Positions 8,973 through 18,965 are shown, counted from the first letter of the stretch. The stretch is 64,000 nucleotides of DNA from Lactonifactor sp. BIOML-A5 (GCF_009677585.1 NZ_WKYV01000009.1:68407-132406), one strand, 5' to 3'. A program made the numbers and translations. The notes: generated by a model from the letters alone, not told the origin.

Positions 8973-9413
8973 TTATACGGGATAAATAATCAGATTTTCC
9001 ATGGTCTGCTCCATATCAATTGTCAGATAAAGTTCTCCGTCTTTTTTGTAGATATCTTTCACTGCCCATACCTCTGACTCTAAAAATGTCTGGACATTCT
9101 CTATCCGCTCGGACTGAGCTGTCTTTATTATAAAGGGAGGCCTCCCTATTGGGATTCCCATCTGAAAGTTTTGTTCTCTTACAATTACCATCATATCTCT
9201 ATCCCCGGAATCGGCCTCGTCCTCTTCCCAAAGCCTGACCACCGGAGTAATCGTCCCCTTATAATTGCACACTCCTGCATAATAATCAGGCAAACATGGA
9301 ACCTTTGAAATCTGCAGAGAAGAGCATATCTCTACTACCTGGAAAAGCTCTATCCCATAATTCCTCTTGTCTCCCGGAATACAAAGTATCTCATCGCTGT
9401 GTCCGGACTCCAT
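8973..9413 (-). CDS. cheW: CheW-like coupling protein
   Basis: 146 residues, a single CheW domain (YGIELFQVVEI at the start, then VCNYKGTITPVVRLW, the usual loop that joins receptor and kinase). It couples the chemoreceptor to CheA. It follows cheA by 23 bp on the same strand. Two further CheW-like proteins are encoded at the head of the operon, so this one is probably the core adaptor. Confidence 0.8.
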   Translation of the reverse strand: MESGHSDEILCIPGDKRNYGIELFQVVEICSSLQISKVPCLPDYYAGVCNYKGTITPVVRLWEEDEADSGDRDMMVIVREQNFQMGIPIGRPPFIIKTAQSERIENVQTFLESEVWAVKDIYKKDGELYLTIDMEQTMENLIIYPV

Positions 9414-9436
9414 ACACTGTCTCCTTCCTATTTTTA

Positions 9437-11458
9437 TTAATACGTCTTCTTTTCGTCAGTTTTCACGGTTCCCGCATGGATATAGCTGCCGATCAGGATC
9501 TCGGTATCAAGGGCTGTACAGATTCTTCCATTTCCCATAATACTGCATCCGTTGATTCCCGTATGCTGGCGGAACCCGCTCCCGAACAGCTGGGGAAGCT
9601 GTTTTATCACAATACGCTTCTGCTCATACATGGCATCTACAAGTATGCATCCTTCTCTTTCCGTTCCTCTCACATAAATAATAATCCCTGTGTCAGGAGT
9701 TTCACCCCCGATACCGTAAAACTTGTGCAGATCCAGAAAAGGAAGCATTCTGTCCTGAAATAAGATATAATCCAGTCCATTTGCCCTTTGGATGTTCTTT
9801 TTGCTGTCCTTATAATCCATAAAGTGGAATACATGCCGGGACGGCAGAGAAAACCGGTAATCACCCACCCGGAATCTTGTGCACTCCATAGTTGCAAGTG
9901 TCAGGGGCACCGTGATTGTAAAGGTACTTCCTTTCCCTGCTTCACTCTTTATATACAGATGTCCTCCCGCATCCTCCATAATTTTTTTTACCACATCCAG
10001 GCCTACCCCTCTGCCCGAATATTCTGTGACCTGAGCATTTGTGGTAAATCCGGGGTGGAGAATAAAACTCTGGATTTCCTGTGCCGAGTATTCCTCATCC
10101 GGCTTCCAAAAGAGTCCCCTCTCCTTAGCTCTTGCCCTGATTTTTTCCTCATCCAGCCCTCTGCCGTCATCACTGACAGAAATGCGAAGTTCCCCTACCG
10201 TACTTCCCACCGTAAAGGTAATTTTCCCTTTTCTGCTTTTTCCGGCTTCTATCCGCTCCTCCGGTGATTCGATCCCATGATCAACGGCATTGCGGATAAG
10301 ATGCAGCAGTGCCTCGGCAGTATAATCCACCACACTTTTATCAGCCTCTATATCCCCGCAGTTAATGATAAGCTCTGCCTCTTTTTGAGTATCCCTGCAT
10401 ATGTCCCGCAGAATACGCCTTATTGTGGGCACAATTCTGGCCACAGGCACCATCCTCATCTGCATTACCGTATGCTCTACCTCGCTGATCAGCTGGCTGA
10501 TCTGGTGGGCCGTTCCCTCTCTCAGATCTGACAGCCCTCTTTCCCCCAGATAGCTGTCAAGGGCCTGCATCTGGATCAATAATTCTCCGGATAAATTCTG
10601 GAGTTTGTCTAAACGGTCTGTTTTAACGTTAAGAAACTCTGACTCCTTTGTATCCCCTTCATTTTTCCCGGAAGTTTCTGCCGTCCCCTTAGCCGAACCC
10701 TCCTGGGAACATTCCCACATCACCCGGCATTCAGCAACAAACAGTCCTTTGCTGAGAAGCTGAATCACTTCATCCTTTTTTTCACTTTGGAAACGGATAA
10801 ATACTCCGTTATCCCCGATGTACCCCGCACTGTCTTTTGATGTCTCTAAGTCTGCAGGATACGTCTCAAGCTCAGAACATAGCCCCTTTATCTGCCTCAC
10901 CAGCATAAAAGCCCGGACATTTTCCATTCTGCATCCGGACTCGAACAGGATTCGGACTACCGTTCCTGCCTTTTGCTTCAATTCTCCCGGAACAGACACC
11001 TCACTGCTGCTTTCAGATGCCATCTTTGGGGCCGTGTCCTCCCCGGAGGATATTCTTCTAAGATATGTCTCTGCCCAATTTTGTATTTCCTCGGTGTTCC
11101 CGGGTACATAATCTTCCCCAGGCATCCTGGAAAGCTCTTCTTCTATGTAATCAGAAGCCGCAAACAGTAAATCAAATAGTTCCGGCTCTGCCTCTTCTAT
11201 CTTCCCAAACGTCTCTCTGTAATATCCAAAAAGGTCTTCCAGAGTATGAGCCAATGATGATAAACTGTTCAGTCCCATCATCGCGGAGGAGCCTTTAATG
11301 GTATGCATGATACGGAACAGCGCATGGATGTCCTCCCCTGTAAACTCATTTCTATCCTCCGAGGAAAGCAGAATTCCGCCCAGCTGCTCAACCAGCTGAC
11401 CGGCCTCTGTCAGGTATACCTCAAGCATTTCTTTGGCGTCATCATCGAAATATCCCAT
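9437..11458 (-). CDS. cheA: chemotaxis histidine kinase CheA
   Basis: 673 residues in the classic five-part order: Hpt (P1) at 1-110 with the phospho-accepting His52 in IMHTIKGSS; a P2-like segment at about 165-250; dimerisation domain at about 275-335; ATPase domain with N-box HLIRNAVDHGIE, DDGRGLD and GRGVGLDVVKK; and a C-terminal CheW-like regulatory domain. It should phosphorylate the CheY and probably the receiver-GGDEF protein encoded beside it. All key motifs are intact. Confidence 0.95.
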   Translation of the reverse strand: MGYFDDDAKEMLEVYLTEAGQLVEQLGGILLSSEDRNEFTGEDIHALFRIMHTIKGSSAMMGLNSLSSLAHTLEDLFGYYRETFGKIEEAEPELFDLLFAASDYIEEELSRMPGEDYVPGNTEEIQNWAETYLRRISSGEDTAPKMASESSSEVSVPGELKQKAGTVVRILFESGCRMENVRAFMLVRQIKGLCSELETYPADLETSKDSAGYIGDNGVFIRFQSEKKDEVIQLLSKGLFVAECRVMWECSQEGSAKGTAETSGKNEGDTKESEFLNVKTDRLDKLQNLSGELLIQMQALDSYLGERGLSDLREGTAHQISQLISEVEHTVMQMRMVPVARIVPTIRRILRDICRDTQKEAELIINCGDIEADKSVVDYTAEALLHLIRNAVDHGIESPEERIEAGKSRKGKITFTVGSTVGELRISVSDDGRGLDEEKIRARAKERGLFWKPDEEYSAQEIQSFILHPGFTTNAQVTEYSGRGVGLDVVKKIMEDAGGHLYIKSEAGKGSTFTITVPLTLATMECTRFRVGDYRFSLPSRHVFHFMDYKDSKKNIQRANGLDYILFQDRMLPFLDLHKFYGIGGETPDTGIIIYVRGTEREGCILVDAMYEQKRIVIKQLPQLFGSGFRQHTGINGCSIMGNGRICTALDTEILIGSYIHAGTVKTDEKKTY

Positions 11459-11469
11459 ATATTCCTCAC

Positions 11470-12411
11470 TTACTCTTTTCTCTCATACCAGATGCTGCAG
11501 TTTTTCCCGCTTCTTTTGCCTTCATAGAGCGCCCTGTCCGCACAGTTGATACTTTCTTCAATTCCTTCGTTCTCATGATACGCATGAAGTCCCAGGGTCA
11601 GGGTACAGGAAAATTCCCCCTCTTCATGATAAATCTTAAACTTTTCAACCTCAGTGCGGATCTGCTCGCTGATCTCATATGCCTCCTCTTCTGTCACTTC
11701 AAATAAAACGACCAAGAATTCTTCGCCTCCCCAGCGCACCACCCTGTGCCGGCCGCAGATTCCCTCCAGGATATTTGCAATGCACACCAAAGCCATGTCC
11801 CCTGCGTCATGTCCATAGGTATCGTTGATCACCTTAAAGTCGTCAATATCTGCCAATATCATCACATTATGGCGCTCTCCCATCTGGCAGCACCTCATAT
11901 CTTCCATGAGATCCCCTACTACATACCTTCGGTTATATAAGCCGGTAAGTCCGTCTCTAAACGCCATATAATTCAGCTTTTCCATACTTGAGCGCAGTTC
12001 CATATTCTGTCTGTTGAGCTCATCCTTCTGCCGCTTTAACTGCAGATGTGCACGCACTCTGGACAAAAGCTCTCCCTGGACAAAAGGTTTTTTAATATAA
12101 TCGCAGGCTCCCATAGCAAAGCCTTTTACCACGTCCTCATCCTTATCCTTAGACGTCAGAAATATAATAGACGCATCATTATTATCGGTATCCTTTAACT
12201 GCTCAAATAATTCATAACCATCTGTATCCGGAAGCACCACATCCAGAAGAATCAGATCCGGCTGATACTGCACTGCCATTTCCAGCGCCTCCTGTCCGCT
12301 GTGAGCCTCACAGAGGAAAACAGGCTCCTCTTTTAGTGCTATTTCAATCTGTTTGCAGATTAGCAGGCTATCATCCACAACCAGCACTATCTGTCTGCTT
12401 TCTTTCTCCAT
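11470..12411 (-). CDS. receiver-GGDEF response regulator (diguanylate cyclase, PleD-like)
   Basis: 313 residues: receiver domain at 1-125 (acidic pair VVDD, phospho-acceptor Asp57 in LLDVVLP, KKPF lysine), a coiled-coil linker at about 125-150, and a GGDEF domain at 150-313 with an intact GGEEF at 228-232. The RxxD inhibitory site expected just before GGEEF is missing, so product inhibition is probably absent. Lying 12 bp before cheA and 20 bp after cheD, it is the likely c-di-GMP output of the array: CheA phosphorylation should switch on synthesis. Confidence 0.93.
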   Translation of the reverse strand: MEKESRQIVLVVDDSLLICKQIEIALKEEPVFLCEAHSGQEALEMAVQYQPDLILLDVVLPDTDGYELFEQLKDTDNNDASIIFLTSKDKDEDVVKGFAMGACDYIKKPFVQGELLSRVRAHLQLKRQKDELNRQNMELRSSMEKLNYMAFRDGLTGLYNRRYVVGDLMEDMRCCQMGERHNVMILADIDDFKVINDTYGHDAGDMALVCIANILEGICGRHRVVRWGGEEFLVVLFEVTEEEAYEISEQIRTEVEKFKIYHEEGEFSCTLTLGLHAYHENEGIEESINCADRALYEGKRSGKNCSIWYERKE

Positions 12412-12431
12412 TTTAAAACCTCCATTGTTAT

Positions 12432-12908
12432 CTACAGTAAAATCTCTATATGGCGTGCCGTACTCACCCTCATCTGTCCATTTTCTGCATAAAATGTAAT
12501 CGTTCTCCCATAATTTTTACCGGTATCCTCCCCGGCTACTCTGACCCCTTCTTCTTTGAGAACCCGCTTTACCGTTTCTGTATTCCGGCTGCCGATCTCC
12601 CACTTGCTGTTATTTGTTTCAAACATTTTGGCACCACCGGCAAGCTTTGCCGTAAGTCTCCTCTTGTCTGCCCCATGTGAAGTCATGAGGTGAATCAGCT
12701 CTCTGACCCCTTCATCCGCAAATTTATACGCATTTTCCTGATTCAGTGAGTCTGCTTTGCAGGGAAGAACAATATGTGCCATACCGGCAAGGCGCTTTGC
12801 CCTGTCGTACAGGCAAATTCCCACACAGGATCCCAGTGCATAGGACACAAGGATCTGTTCCCCTTCTGCAAGCTTTCCCTCACCAATTCCTACGATGATT
12901 TTATTCAT
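12432..12908 (-). CDS. cheD: chemoreceptor glutamine deamidase CheD
   Basis: 158 residues, normal length. The catalytic Cys28 (LGSCVGICLYD) and His45 (GMAHIVLPC) are present. CheD deamidates receptor glutamines and is held by CheC; the cheC gene is directly upstream, 4 bp away. Confidence 0.94.
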   Translation of the reverse strand: MNKIIVGIGEGKLAEGEQILVSYALGSCVGICLYDRAKRLAGMAHIVLPCKADSLNQENAYKFADEGVRELIHLMTSHGADKRRLTAKLAGGAKMFETNNSKWEIGSRNTETVKRVLKEEGVRVAGEDTGKNYGRTITFYAENGQMRVSTARHIEILL

Positions 12909-12912
12909 AGCT

Positions 12913-13524
12913 TTACTCCCTGAGCGTTCCGATGATTGCCCTTAGAGATTTCATTTCCGGAAGAAATACGATATGTCCCATAAACGAACAGCTGCCCATA
13001 TGGAATACATTTTGGATCAGCAGAAGCTCGTCGCTGTAGACAAGAAAATGTGACAGGGGAATATTCAGAATTGCCCCGCCCATATCAATGCACAGATTGG
13101 GCACATCTACATCTATCTCCAGATTCAGAAGCTGTGACAGTGCTCTTATGTAGGAACCGCACATAATATTCCCCAATTCACAGATAAGAGATTTCTCTAT
13201 ATCTTCAAGATACATCAATTGCCTCTCCTTCTCCCCCAGAATAGTGTTTAAAACTGAAAAGGTAAAGGCCTCATCCAGAAGGAATAAAAAGATGCCCTGA
13301 AGTTCTCCATGTATTTCTACCATGATCCCGGTCTGTATCTCCTCTTCTCTCTGAAGAATTCCGGCTATCTCCTGATACTTTATAATCTTAAGACTCGGAG
13401 TATCAATCTCCAGAGAGTGATTCATCATCTGGGACAGGGAGGTAACCGCATTACCAGTCCCTATATTTCCCAGTTCTTTTAAAATGTCCGCGTCTTGTTC
13501 ATCCAGATCCATGTAATTTTTCAT
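12913..13524 (-). CDS. cheC: CheY-P phosphatase CheC
   Basis: 203 residues with the two CheC phosphatase motifs, ELGNIGTGNA (Glu17, Asn20) and ELGNIMCGS (Glu116, Asn119), both with the Glu-Asn pair needed to dephosphorylate CheY-P. The cheC-cheD pair is the Bacillus/Thermotoga-type adaptation loop. Stop and start codons of neighbours are within 20 bp. Confidence 0.92.
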   Translation of the reverse strand: MKNYMDLDEQDADILKELGNIGTGNAVTSLSQMMNHSLEIDTPSLKIIKYQEIAGILQREEEIQTGIMVEIHGELQGIFLFLLDEAFTFSVLNTILGEKERQLMYLEDIEKSLICELGNIMCGSYIRALSQLLNLEIDVDVPNLCIDMGGAILNIPLSHFLVYSDELLLIQNVFHMGSCSFMGHIVFLPEMKSLRAIIGTLRE

Positions 13525-13541
13525 CTATAGTTCCTCATATC

Positions 13542-15218
13542 CTACACCTCAAACCTTTCCACCAGTTCTTTTAAGATCTGAGCCTGTGCTGAGAGCTCCT
13601 CGCTTGCTGCCGCACTCTCTTCGGAGGTAGCCGAGTTGCCCTGCACAATATCCGAAATAAGTTCCACTGTTTTTCGAATCTGGGAAATTGCCTCTGCCTG
13701 CTGCACGGAAGCCTGGGAAATCTTACTTACCATCTTGTTCACTTCCTGTGCTCCGTCCACAGACTTTTTCAGGGTTTTGGCTGTGTCATTCGCTGCCTCC
13801 ATACCTGCTTCCACTGCCTCTTTATTCTTCTCGCTCAGATCAGAGGTTAGTCTGGAAGCGCTTGATGTCTTTGACGCCAGCCTTCTCACTTCTCCTGCCA
13901 CCACAGAAAATCCCTTGCCTGCCTCTCCTGCCCTTGCCGCCTCCACTGCAGCGTTGAGCGCCAATATATTCGTCTGGAATGCAATATCCTCAATTTCCTT
14001 TACAATTCCCGTAATCTCTACGGAATTCTTTTTAATCTGCCGGTTATACTCCATCAGGTTCATCATCTGATTATTGCTCTCCATGAGGTAATTCCCCACC
14101 GAAGCAGCCAGTTCGCTGGATTTGACAGCCCCGTCTGCATTGTCTCTTACGCCGTCTGCGATATCATTGATGCTGACAGCCAGCTCTTCAATGGAGCTGG
14201 CCTGCTCTGAAGCTCCCTGCGCCAGCACCTGCGCCCCGTTGGAGATCTGTTCCGCGCCTCCAAATACCTGCTCTGCACTATTTCCAATCTGTACGATAGA
14301 CTCCCGCAGCAGTTCTCCGATCTCATTCATCCCCTCGCTTAAGGCTATAAAATCCCCCTTAAAGCTGATGGGCGAGCGGTAATTCAGACGTCCGCTGCCC
14401 AGTTCTCCTAAGCCCTTTTTTATCTCCGATACATATAAGTTCAAAGCTGAAGCCGTAGCTCTGATGTCATCTGCCAGCTGGCCCAGTTCATCCTCAGACC
14501 GATATGTCAGCTCAGTCTTCAGCTGCCCGTTTGCAATGGTATTCGCAGCCTTTTTAATCTCATTAACCGGTTTCTGGATACTTTTTGTAATTGTAATCCA
14601 GAGAAAACCTGTAATAAGTAAAATAACAGCGGCCAGAAGGATCAGGAGCGTCCAGATCTGTCTGCTTATCCTCTTTGCCTCTAAAAGACTGTTGTGTGCG
14701 TCCTCTGACGAAAGCTCCACAACCTCTCCCAGACAAGTCATAACCTTTGTGACCTGAGGCGCATATTCATTGGTATATATGTTCAGGGCATCCTCATCCC
14801 TGTCCTCTTCAATTGCTGTGAGTATTGCGTCCCTGGGGAATTTCAGCTGTGAAAACAGGCTCTTTAGTTCCTCTACCTTTTCTGGACCGCTTACATACCC
14901 GGTGGCCAGTGCCTCCATACCTGCTTCCACCTCTGTCACTGTTTCTTTGGTTTCCTGGAGATATACCGGCTCATCCACCAGATTCTCTGTACCTGCCAGC
15001 ATGGCCAGATTTTTGGATACCTTCTGCAGATTAGCCATAGCCATCTGGGATGACTGCACGTTGGCAAAGGGCTCATTGTAAAGCTGGTCCATCCGATCTG
15101 CCAGAGTCCTGATGTTAAACAGAGCTATGGATACCGTCAAAACATACATAATAATGATTGTCCCAAAAGCCAGAAGCAGTTTCTTTCCTATTTTAAGATT
15201 TCTGAATTTTTCCTTCAT
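13542..15218 (-). CDS. methyl-accepting chemotaxis protein
   Basis: 558 residues: membrane helix at about 13-33, a four-helix-bundle extracellular sensor at about 35-185, second helix at about 188-212, HAMP, and a cytoplasmic signalling domain with the hairpin tip [21 protein letters not shown] (given in part) near residue 410. No C-terminal CheR-binding pentapeptide is seen; it ends in ERFEV. It is the only receptor in the operon, so it is probably dedicated to this array. The ligand is unknown. Confidence 0.94.
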   Translation of the reverse strand: MKEKFRNLKIGKKLLLAFGTIIIMYVLTVSIALFNIRTLADRMDQLYNEPFANVQSSQMAMANLQKVSKNLAMLAGTENLVDEPVYLQETKETVTEVEAGMEALATGYVSGPEKVEELKSLFSQLKFPRDAILTAIEEDRDEDALNIYTNEYAPQVTKVMTCLGEVVELSSEDAHNSLLEAKRISRQIWTLLILLAAVILLITGFLWITITKSIQKPVNEIKKAANTIANGQLKTELTYRSEDELGQLADDIRATASALNLYVSEIKKGLGELGSGRLNYRSPISFKGDFIALSEGMNEIGELLRESIVQIGNSAEQVFGGAEQISNGAQVLAQGASEQASSIEELAVSINDIADGVRDNADGAVKSSELAASVGNYLMESNNQMMNLMEYNRQIKKNSVEITGIVKEIEDIAFQTNILALNAAVEAARAGEAGKGFSVVAGEVRRLASKTSSASRLTSDLSEKNKEAVEAGMEAANDTAKTLKKSVDGAQEVNKMVSKISQASVQQAEAISQIRKTVELISDIVQGNSATSEESAAASEELSAQAQILKELVERFEV

Positions 15219-15241
15219 GGTCTCTTCCTCTTCGCCGTTTT

Positions 15242-15607
15242 TTAATTCTGCAGACTTGCGTTGACTACTCTGATAAACTCTTCCTCTTTAAACGGCTTTA
15301 CGATAAAATCAGCCGCCCCGTTTATCAGTGCTTTCTGAATCATCATGTCCTGCCCCACCGCAGAGCACATAATAATCTTTCCCTGTGGATCTTCTTTTAA
15401 AATATCCTCAAGCACTTCAATTCCCGATTTGCCTGGCATCGTAATATCCAGAAGCACCAAATCCGGCTTATGGTTCACATAAAGCTTATATCCCTGCTCT
15501 CCATCCTCTGCCTCCAGAATATCCGTATATCCTTCATGTTCCAGATATCGCCGGATGACTTTTCTCATAAACATCGCGTCATCAACAATTAATATTTTTT
15601 TGCCCAT
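15242..15607 (-). CDS. cheY: CheY single-domain response regulator
   Basis: 121 residues from the ATG at 15605-15607, which has AAAGGAGAGG before it; longer readings overlap cheR. Receiver signature complete: Asp9-Asp10, phospho-acceptor Asp54 (LLDITMP), Ser82 and Lys104 (VKPF). With no flagellar genes here, its partner may be a motor encoded elsewhere or it may act as a phosphate sink or regulator of the array. Confidence 0.93.
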   Translation of the reverse strand: MGKKILIVDDAMFMRKVIRRYLEHEGYTDILEAEDGEQGYKLYVNHKPDLVLLDITMPGKSGIEVLEDILKEDPQGKIIMCSAVGQDMMIQKALINGAADFIVKPFKEEEFIRVVNASLQN

Positions 15608-15626
15608 TGCCTCTCCTTTGCTTCTT

Positions 15627-16442
15627 TTACTTCCTTTTCTTTCGGTAAACCGCAGGAGCCGTCTGCTCCAGCCTTGTCTCATCCCTGCTTAATAGCTCTG
15701 CATGTCCGATCAACAGGTATCCACCTGGATGAAGGCTGTTTTCCAGCTTCTCAATGAGTGCTTTTCTGGCATCCTTATCAAAATAAATCATAACATTTCT
15801 GCAAAGTATTACATGGTATTTTTCTGATGCCGGAAACGTCTGCATCAGATTCTGATACCGGAACGTAATGTTATATTTTAGCGCTTCTTTCACCTGGAAT
15901 ACTTTCTTATCTACAATACAGCAGTACTTTTTCTTCCAAACAGCCGGAAGACGCTCCAGCTCTCTTAAGGGATACACCCCCTTCTGTGCCTTTTCCAGTA
16001 CTTCTCTTGATATATCTGTTGCCTGTATCCTTACACTTGGAATCTGCCGGACCTCTTCCTTATAATCCTGAAGAACCATTGCCAGGGTATAGCATTCTTC
16101 CCCTGTGGAACAGCCTGCACACCATATATTGCAGATTCCGTGCTGAATCTGCGCGAAAAGTTCCGGAAATATCTTCTCTTTTAACACAGAAAAATGCACT
16201 GGCTCCCTCATAAAATAAGTATAGTTTGTAGTCAGCTGATTCACTATGCCCTCAGCCATCTTTCCTGTTCTGTCCCTTTTCAGCAGTTCCAGATATTCCC
16301 TGAAGGAAGAAAGTCCCCATCTCTGCAGTTCTTTTGTCAGACGGCACTCAATTAAAGTCTTTTTTTTATCCAGGTTAATTCCATAGTACTCCCGCATATA
16401 TGCAACAATCTCTGCAAATTCTTTTTCATTTAGCCTAATCAC
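15627..16442 (-). CDS. cheR: chemoreceptor methyltransferase CheR
   Basis: 271 residues: N-terminal all-helical CheR domain (to about 75) and a SAM-binding methyltransferase domain with IWCAGCSTGEECYTLAM and the LCRNVMIYFD motif. It methylates receptor glutamates. The opposing methylesterase CheB is not encoded in this operon. It overlaps the upstream cheW-like gene by 8 bp. Confidence 0.93.
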   Translation of the reverse strand: MIRLNEKEFAEIVAYMREYYGINLDKKKTLIECRLTKELQRWGLSSFREYLELLKRDRTGKMAEGIVNQLTTNYTYFMREPVHFSVLKEKIFPELFAQIQHGICNIWCAGCSTGEECYTLAMVLQDYKEEVRQIPSVRIQATDISREVLEKAQKGVYPLRELERLPAVWKKKYCCIVDKKVFQVKEALKYNITFRYQNLMQTFPASEKYHVILCRNVMIYFDKDARKALIEKLENSLHPGGYLLIGHAELLSRDETRLEQTAPAVYRKKRK

Positions 16443-16752
16443 TTTTCTTTCCCCATACTCCCTGCATCAGCATAGTTAAAGAAGAGGGATCTGCCTCTTC
16501 CTCGCCAACTGTAACCGCTGGTATTCCCCCCATCGCTTCTCCCCCTGCCTTTATAATAATTCCGCAAGAGTAAGACTTTTTGTCTCCCATCTGATAGTAG
16601 ATTACCAGGCGGCCCTGATATATTGAAAGCCCCAGAAGATTATCATCTCCTTCCGGAACTGTAAGGATCTCAGGAGCTCTGACAATTGCTTCTGTCATTT
16701 TCTTTTCAATATAAACAATCTTTGTACCTGTGTTTACCGTTATATATTCCAT
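16435..16752 (-). CDS. short CheW-like protein
   Basis: About 105 residues from the ATG at 16750-16752, which follows AAAGGACGG. A longer reading would overlap the upstream gene. The pattern (IVRAPEILTVPEGDDNLLGLSIYQGRLVIYY, in pieces) looks like a CheW fold with the hydrophobic strand, a Pro, then a Gly-rich turn, but it is shorter than a normal CheW and the match is weak. Its place between a CheW-like gene and cheR supports a coupling role. Confidence 0.55.
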   Translation of the reverse strand: MEYITVNTGTKIVYIEKKMTEAIVRAPEILTVPEGDDNLLGLSIYQGRLVIYYQMGDKKSYSCGIIIKAGGEAMGGIPAVTVGEEEADPSSLTMLMQGVWGKKSD

Positions 16753-16765
16753 ATCCCGTCCTTTT

Positions 16766-17197
16766 CTACGAGCTGCCCGGCGGACTGCCGCTGTCATTTA
16801 TGATCCTTTGATACAGCTGTTCTGGATTCAGCAGATACCCCAGTTCAGCTTTTCCATCATCCCCGTTCAGCTTTGCCACGGCCTGCAGATATTGGTTCCT
16901 TTCATTCAGAACCGGGGGATGTAAAGGGAGCAGTTCCTTCTCTTCCAGTACACGGACCCCCAGGATCTCTTCTGCCAAAAGTCCGAACGCTGTCTGCCCT
17001 ATCTCAATGATCAGTATATAATCCCACTGCCTCTCTTCCTTTCTGCCTGCTATCACAGGAAAGTTCAGAACCGGCATATCTTTTCCTTCCGCTGTCCCCC
17101 GTATTGCGTCACATACCCGCTTTACCCTGGAGACCGGGATAAGAAAATTAATGTTGTTTGCTGTAAATGCCAGGCAGCACTCCTCTACGTAATCCAT
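16766..17197 (-). CDS. CheW-like protein, first gene of the chemosensory operon
   Basis: 143 residues; CheW-type N-terminus (CLAFTANNINFLIPVSRVKRV) and a later GLLAEEILGVRVLEEKELLPL strand pair are in line with a divergent CheW domain. It starts at 17197 just behind a promoter, so it heads the 10.5-kb operon. Three CheW-like proteins in one operon suggest a layered array or competing adaptors. Confidence 0.6.
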   Translation of the reverse strand: MDYVEECCLAFTANNINFLIPVSRVKRVCDAIRGTAEGKDMPVLNFPVIAGRKEERQWDYILIIEIGQTAFGLLAEEILGVRVLEEKELLPLHPPVLNERNQYLQAVAKLNGDDGKAELGYLLNPEQLYQRIINDSGSPPGSS

Positions 17198-17234
17198 TTA
17201 AAATCCGCCTTCCCGCTCTTTGCCTATTATACTA

Positions 17235-17263
17235 ATAATACGTTATTATAGGAAAAAACTCAA
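17235..17263 (-). promoter_or_regulatory. promoter of the chemosensory operon
   Basis: Minus strand: TTGAGT (17258-17263), 17-nt spacer, TATTAT (17235-17240), 38 bp before the first start codon. It looks like a housekeeping promoter, not the sigma-28 type usual for motility genes. Confidence 0.6.
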
Positions 17264-17278
17264 GTAAACCGGCGGATC

Positions 17279-18811
17279 TTATTCATTCTGAGTCCATTCT
17301 AATATTTCGTAGGAAAGAAGAAGACGGAAACGGACTTTGTACTCATCCAAGTTAAGCTCCAATATCTTCTTAATCTTTTCCAGGCGGTACAATAACGTAC
17401 TTCTGTGAATATACAGTCTGCCGGAAGTATGAGCGATATTCCTGTCATTAACAAGGTAAATATAAAGGGTTTTAAAGAACTCTGTACTGTGCTCCTCATC
17501 ATATGATTTCAGTTTCAGCAGTCCGGGCTCACAGTACATCTGGGGAAGCAGTTTCCTGCTGCCCTGATAGAACAAGTAGGAAAGTACATAGTCTTCAAAC
17601 TTGTACATCCAAAACATAGGATTTTCCTTTTCTCCCATCTCCAATGCCGCCAGACATTGCTGATAATAAAACTTCAGTTCCATAAAGTCATTCCCCTGAC
17701 AGCTGATTCCTGCCTTAAAAAGGCCTTCCCTCATAAATACTGCAAACCTCTGGAAGAATTCACTTATATCACTATTTATCTTTTCCATATTTAAGACAAT
17801 AACAATGCCCTCATGATAGTGAAATGCGTAGATACCGGCAAACATATTTTCCAACCTCCGGCAGGTAAAATAAACCGCATGAGTGGAAAAGTCCCTGCTG
17901 CTTACCAGCAGGCGGATACACAGGAAACGGTCACCAGGCTTCCACTTCTGATATTCCAGGCGCTTTTTCAAGACAGTCTCCTCGGTGTGTCCATGCTGGA
18001 GCAGTTCATAAAAAGATTGTTCCAGGTCCCTGGGATCGTCTGACTGCAGAAGGCAGCCTCTCTCCAGGGCTGTCTGCACATGCCCTGCCAGATATTCCAG
18101 CAGGGGATAATCACTCTCTCTGAATTCTCTTCCCAGTTCATTTACACATATCCTTCCCAGAAAGGTTTCCTCCATCCAAAAATTCACATACAGCCCCCTG
18201 TATCCAAACTGCTGTCTTGGAAAAATCTGAGCTCCCCGGGTTTTCAGGCTGTCCTGATACTCTCTGGAGACCTTAAACTCGTTCATGGTTTCCATCTGAA
18301 CAGTTTTCTTCCCTGTCTGAGATTCATAATTCCACTTCACCTGCTCCGGCATCTCATTTACACTGGCTATAATCTCAAAATCCCCGTCATGCACAAAAAT
18401 CGGGTTCTCAAAAATATCCACACTGGCCTGACAGTAGCTCTCAATCCTTTCATTCCTCCGCAACGCTTCCATCAGCGCTTCTTCCCACAGCTGATACTTC
18501 CGGAAGGTTATTAAAAGGGCACAGCATACTTCCTCCCACCGGGCAGTTTCCGGAAGAAGGATCCACCTTTGCGCTTTATCCAAAGTTCCCCGGGGGGTGC
18601 CCAGGCATATAATACCGCTTTTTTCAGGAAGCTCAGCCGCCTCCAGCTCCTCTGCCCGCCCCAGAATTACAAATTCCTCAGCCAGGTCCCTCATCTTTTT
18701 TCCCATTGGCGTGAACCCCAGATATCTCATTTCATTCCATCCCCTCCTTTTTCTTCCGGACGGCCTGAACTCTGCCAGATTCTCATATATGATTTCCATA
18801 CTTATCCTCAT
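17279..18811 (-). CDS. PucR/CdaR family transcriptional regulator
   Basis: 510 residues. The C-terminal 65 residues are the PucR helix-turn-helix (YLVNDRNIAHTSGRLYIHRS in part, then STLLYRLEKIKKIL), preceded by a GGDEF-like dimerisation domain and an N-terminal sensor of unknown ligand. The start follows GGAGGTG. It is divergent from the URO-D-type methyltransferase gene, with about 150 bp between them holding a promoter, so it most likely controls that gene. Confidence 0.85.
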   Translation of the reverse strand: MRISMEIIYENLAEFRPSGRKRRGWNEMRYLGFTPMGKKMRDLAEEFVILGRAEELEAAELPEKSGIICLGTPRGTLDKAQRWILLPETARWEEVCCALLITFRKYQLWEEALMEALRRNERIESYCQASVDIFENPIFVHDGDFEIIASVNEMPEQVKWNYESQTGKKTVQMETMNEFKVSREYQDSLKTRGAQIFPRQQFGYRGLYVNFWMEETFLGRICVNELGREFRESDYPLLEYLAGHVQTALERGCLLQSDDPRDLEQSFYELLQHGHTEETVLKKRLEYQKWKPGDRFLCIRLLVSSRDFSTHAVYFTCRRLENMFAGIYAFHYHEGIVIVLNMEKINSDISEFFQRFAVFMREGLFKAGISCQGNDFMELKFYYQQCLAALEMGEKENPMFWMYKFEDYVLSYLFYQGSRKLLPQMYCEPGLLKLKSYDEEHSTEFFKTLYIYLVNDRNIAHTSGRLYIHRSTLLYRLEKIKKILELNLDEYKVRFRLLLSYEILEWTQNE

Positions 18812-18888
18812 TGACCCACCTCCCAGCGAATATATGTTCTGTATAAAGTATAGGAACTTTTTACAGCAAAGTCAATTTCTTTGTAGAA

Positions 18889-18918
18889 TTTACTTATCTT
18901 CCCCCTTCCCCTTATAAT
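18889..18918 (+). promoter_or_regulatory. promoter of the URO-D-family gene
   Basis: TTTACT (18889-18894), 18-nt spacer, TATAAT (18913-18918), in the intergenic region shared with the PucR gene. Confidence 0.55.
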
Positions 18919-18965
18919 GGGACCAGATAGAAAATGTACGAATCATATTAAAGGAGGATTTGCTT

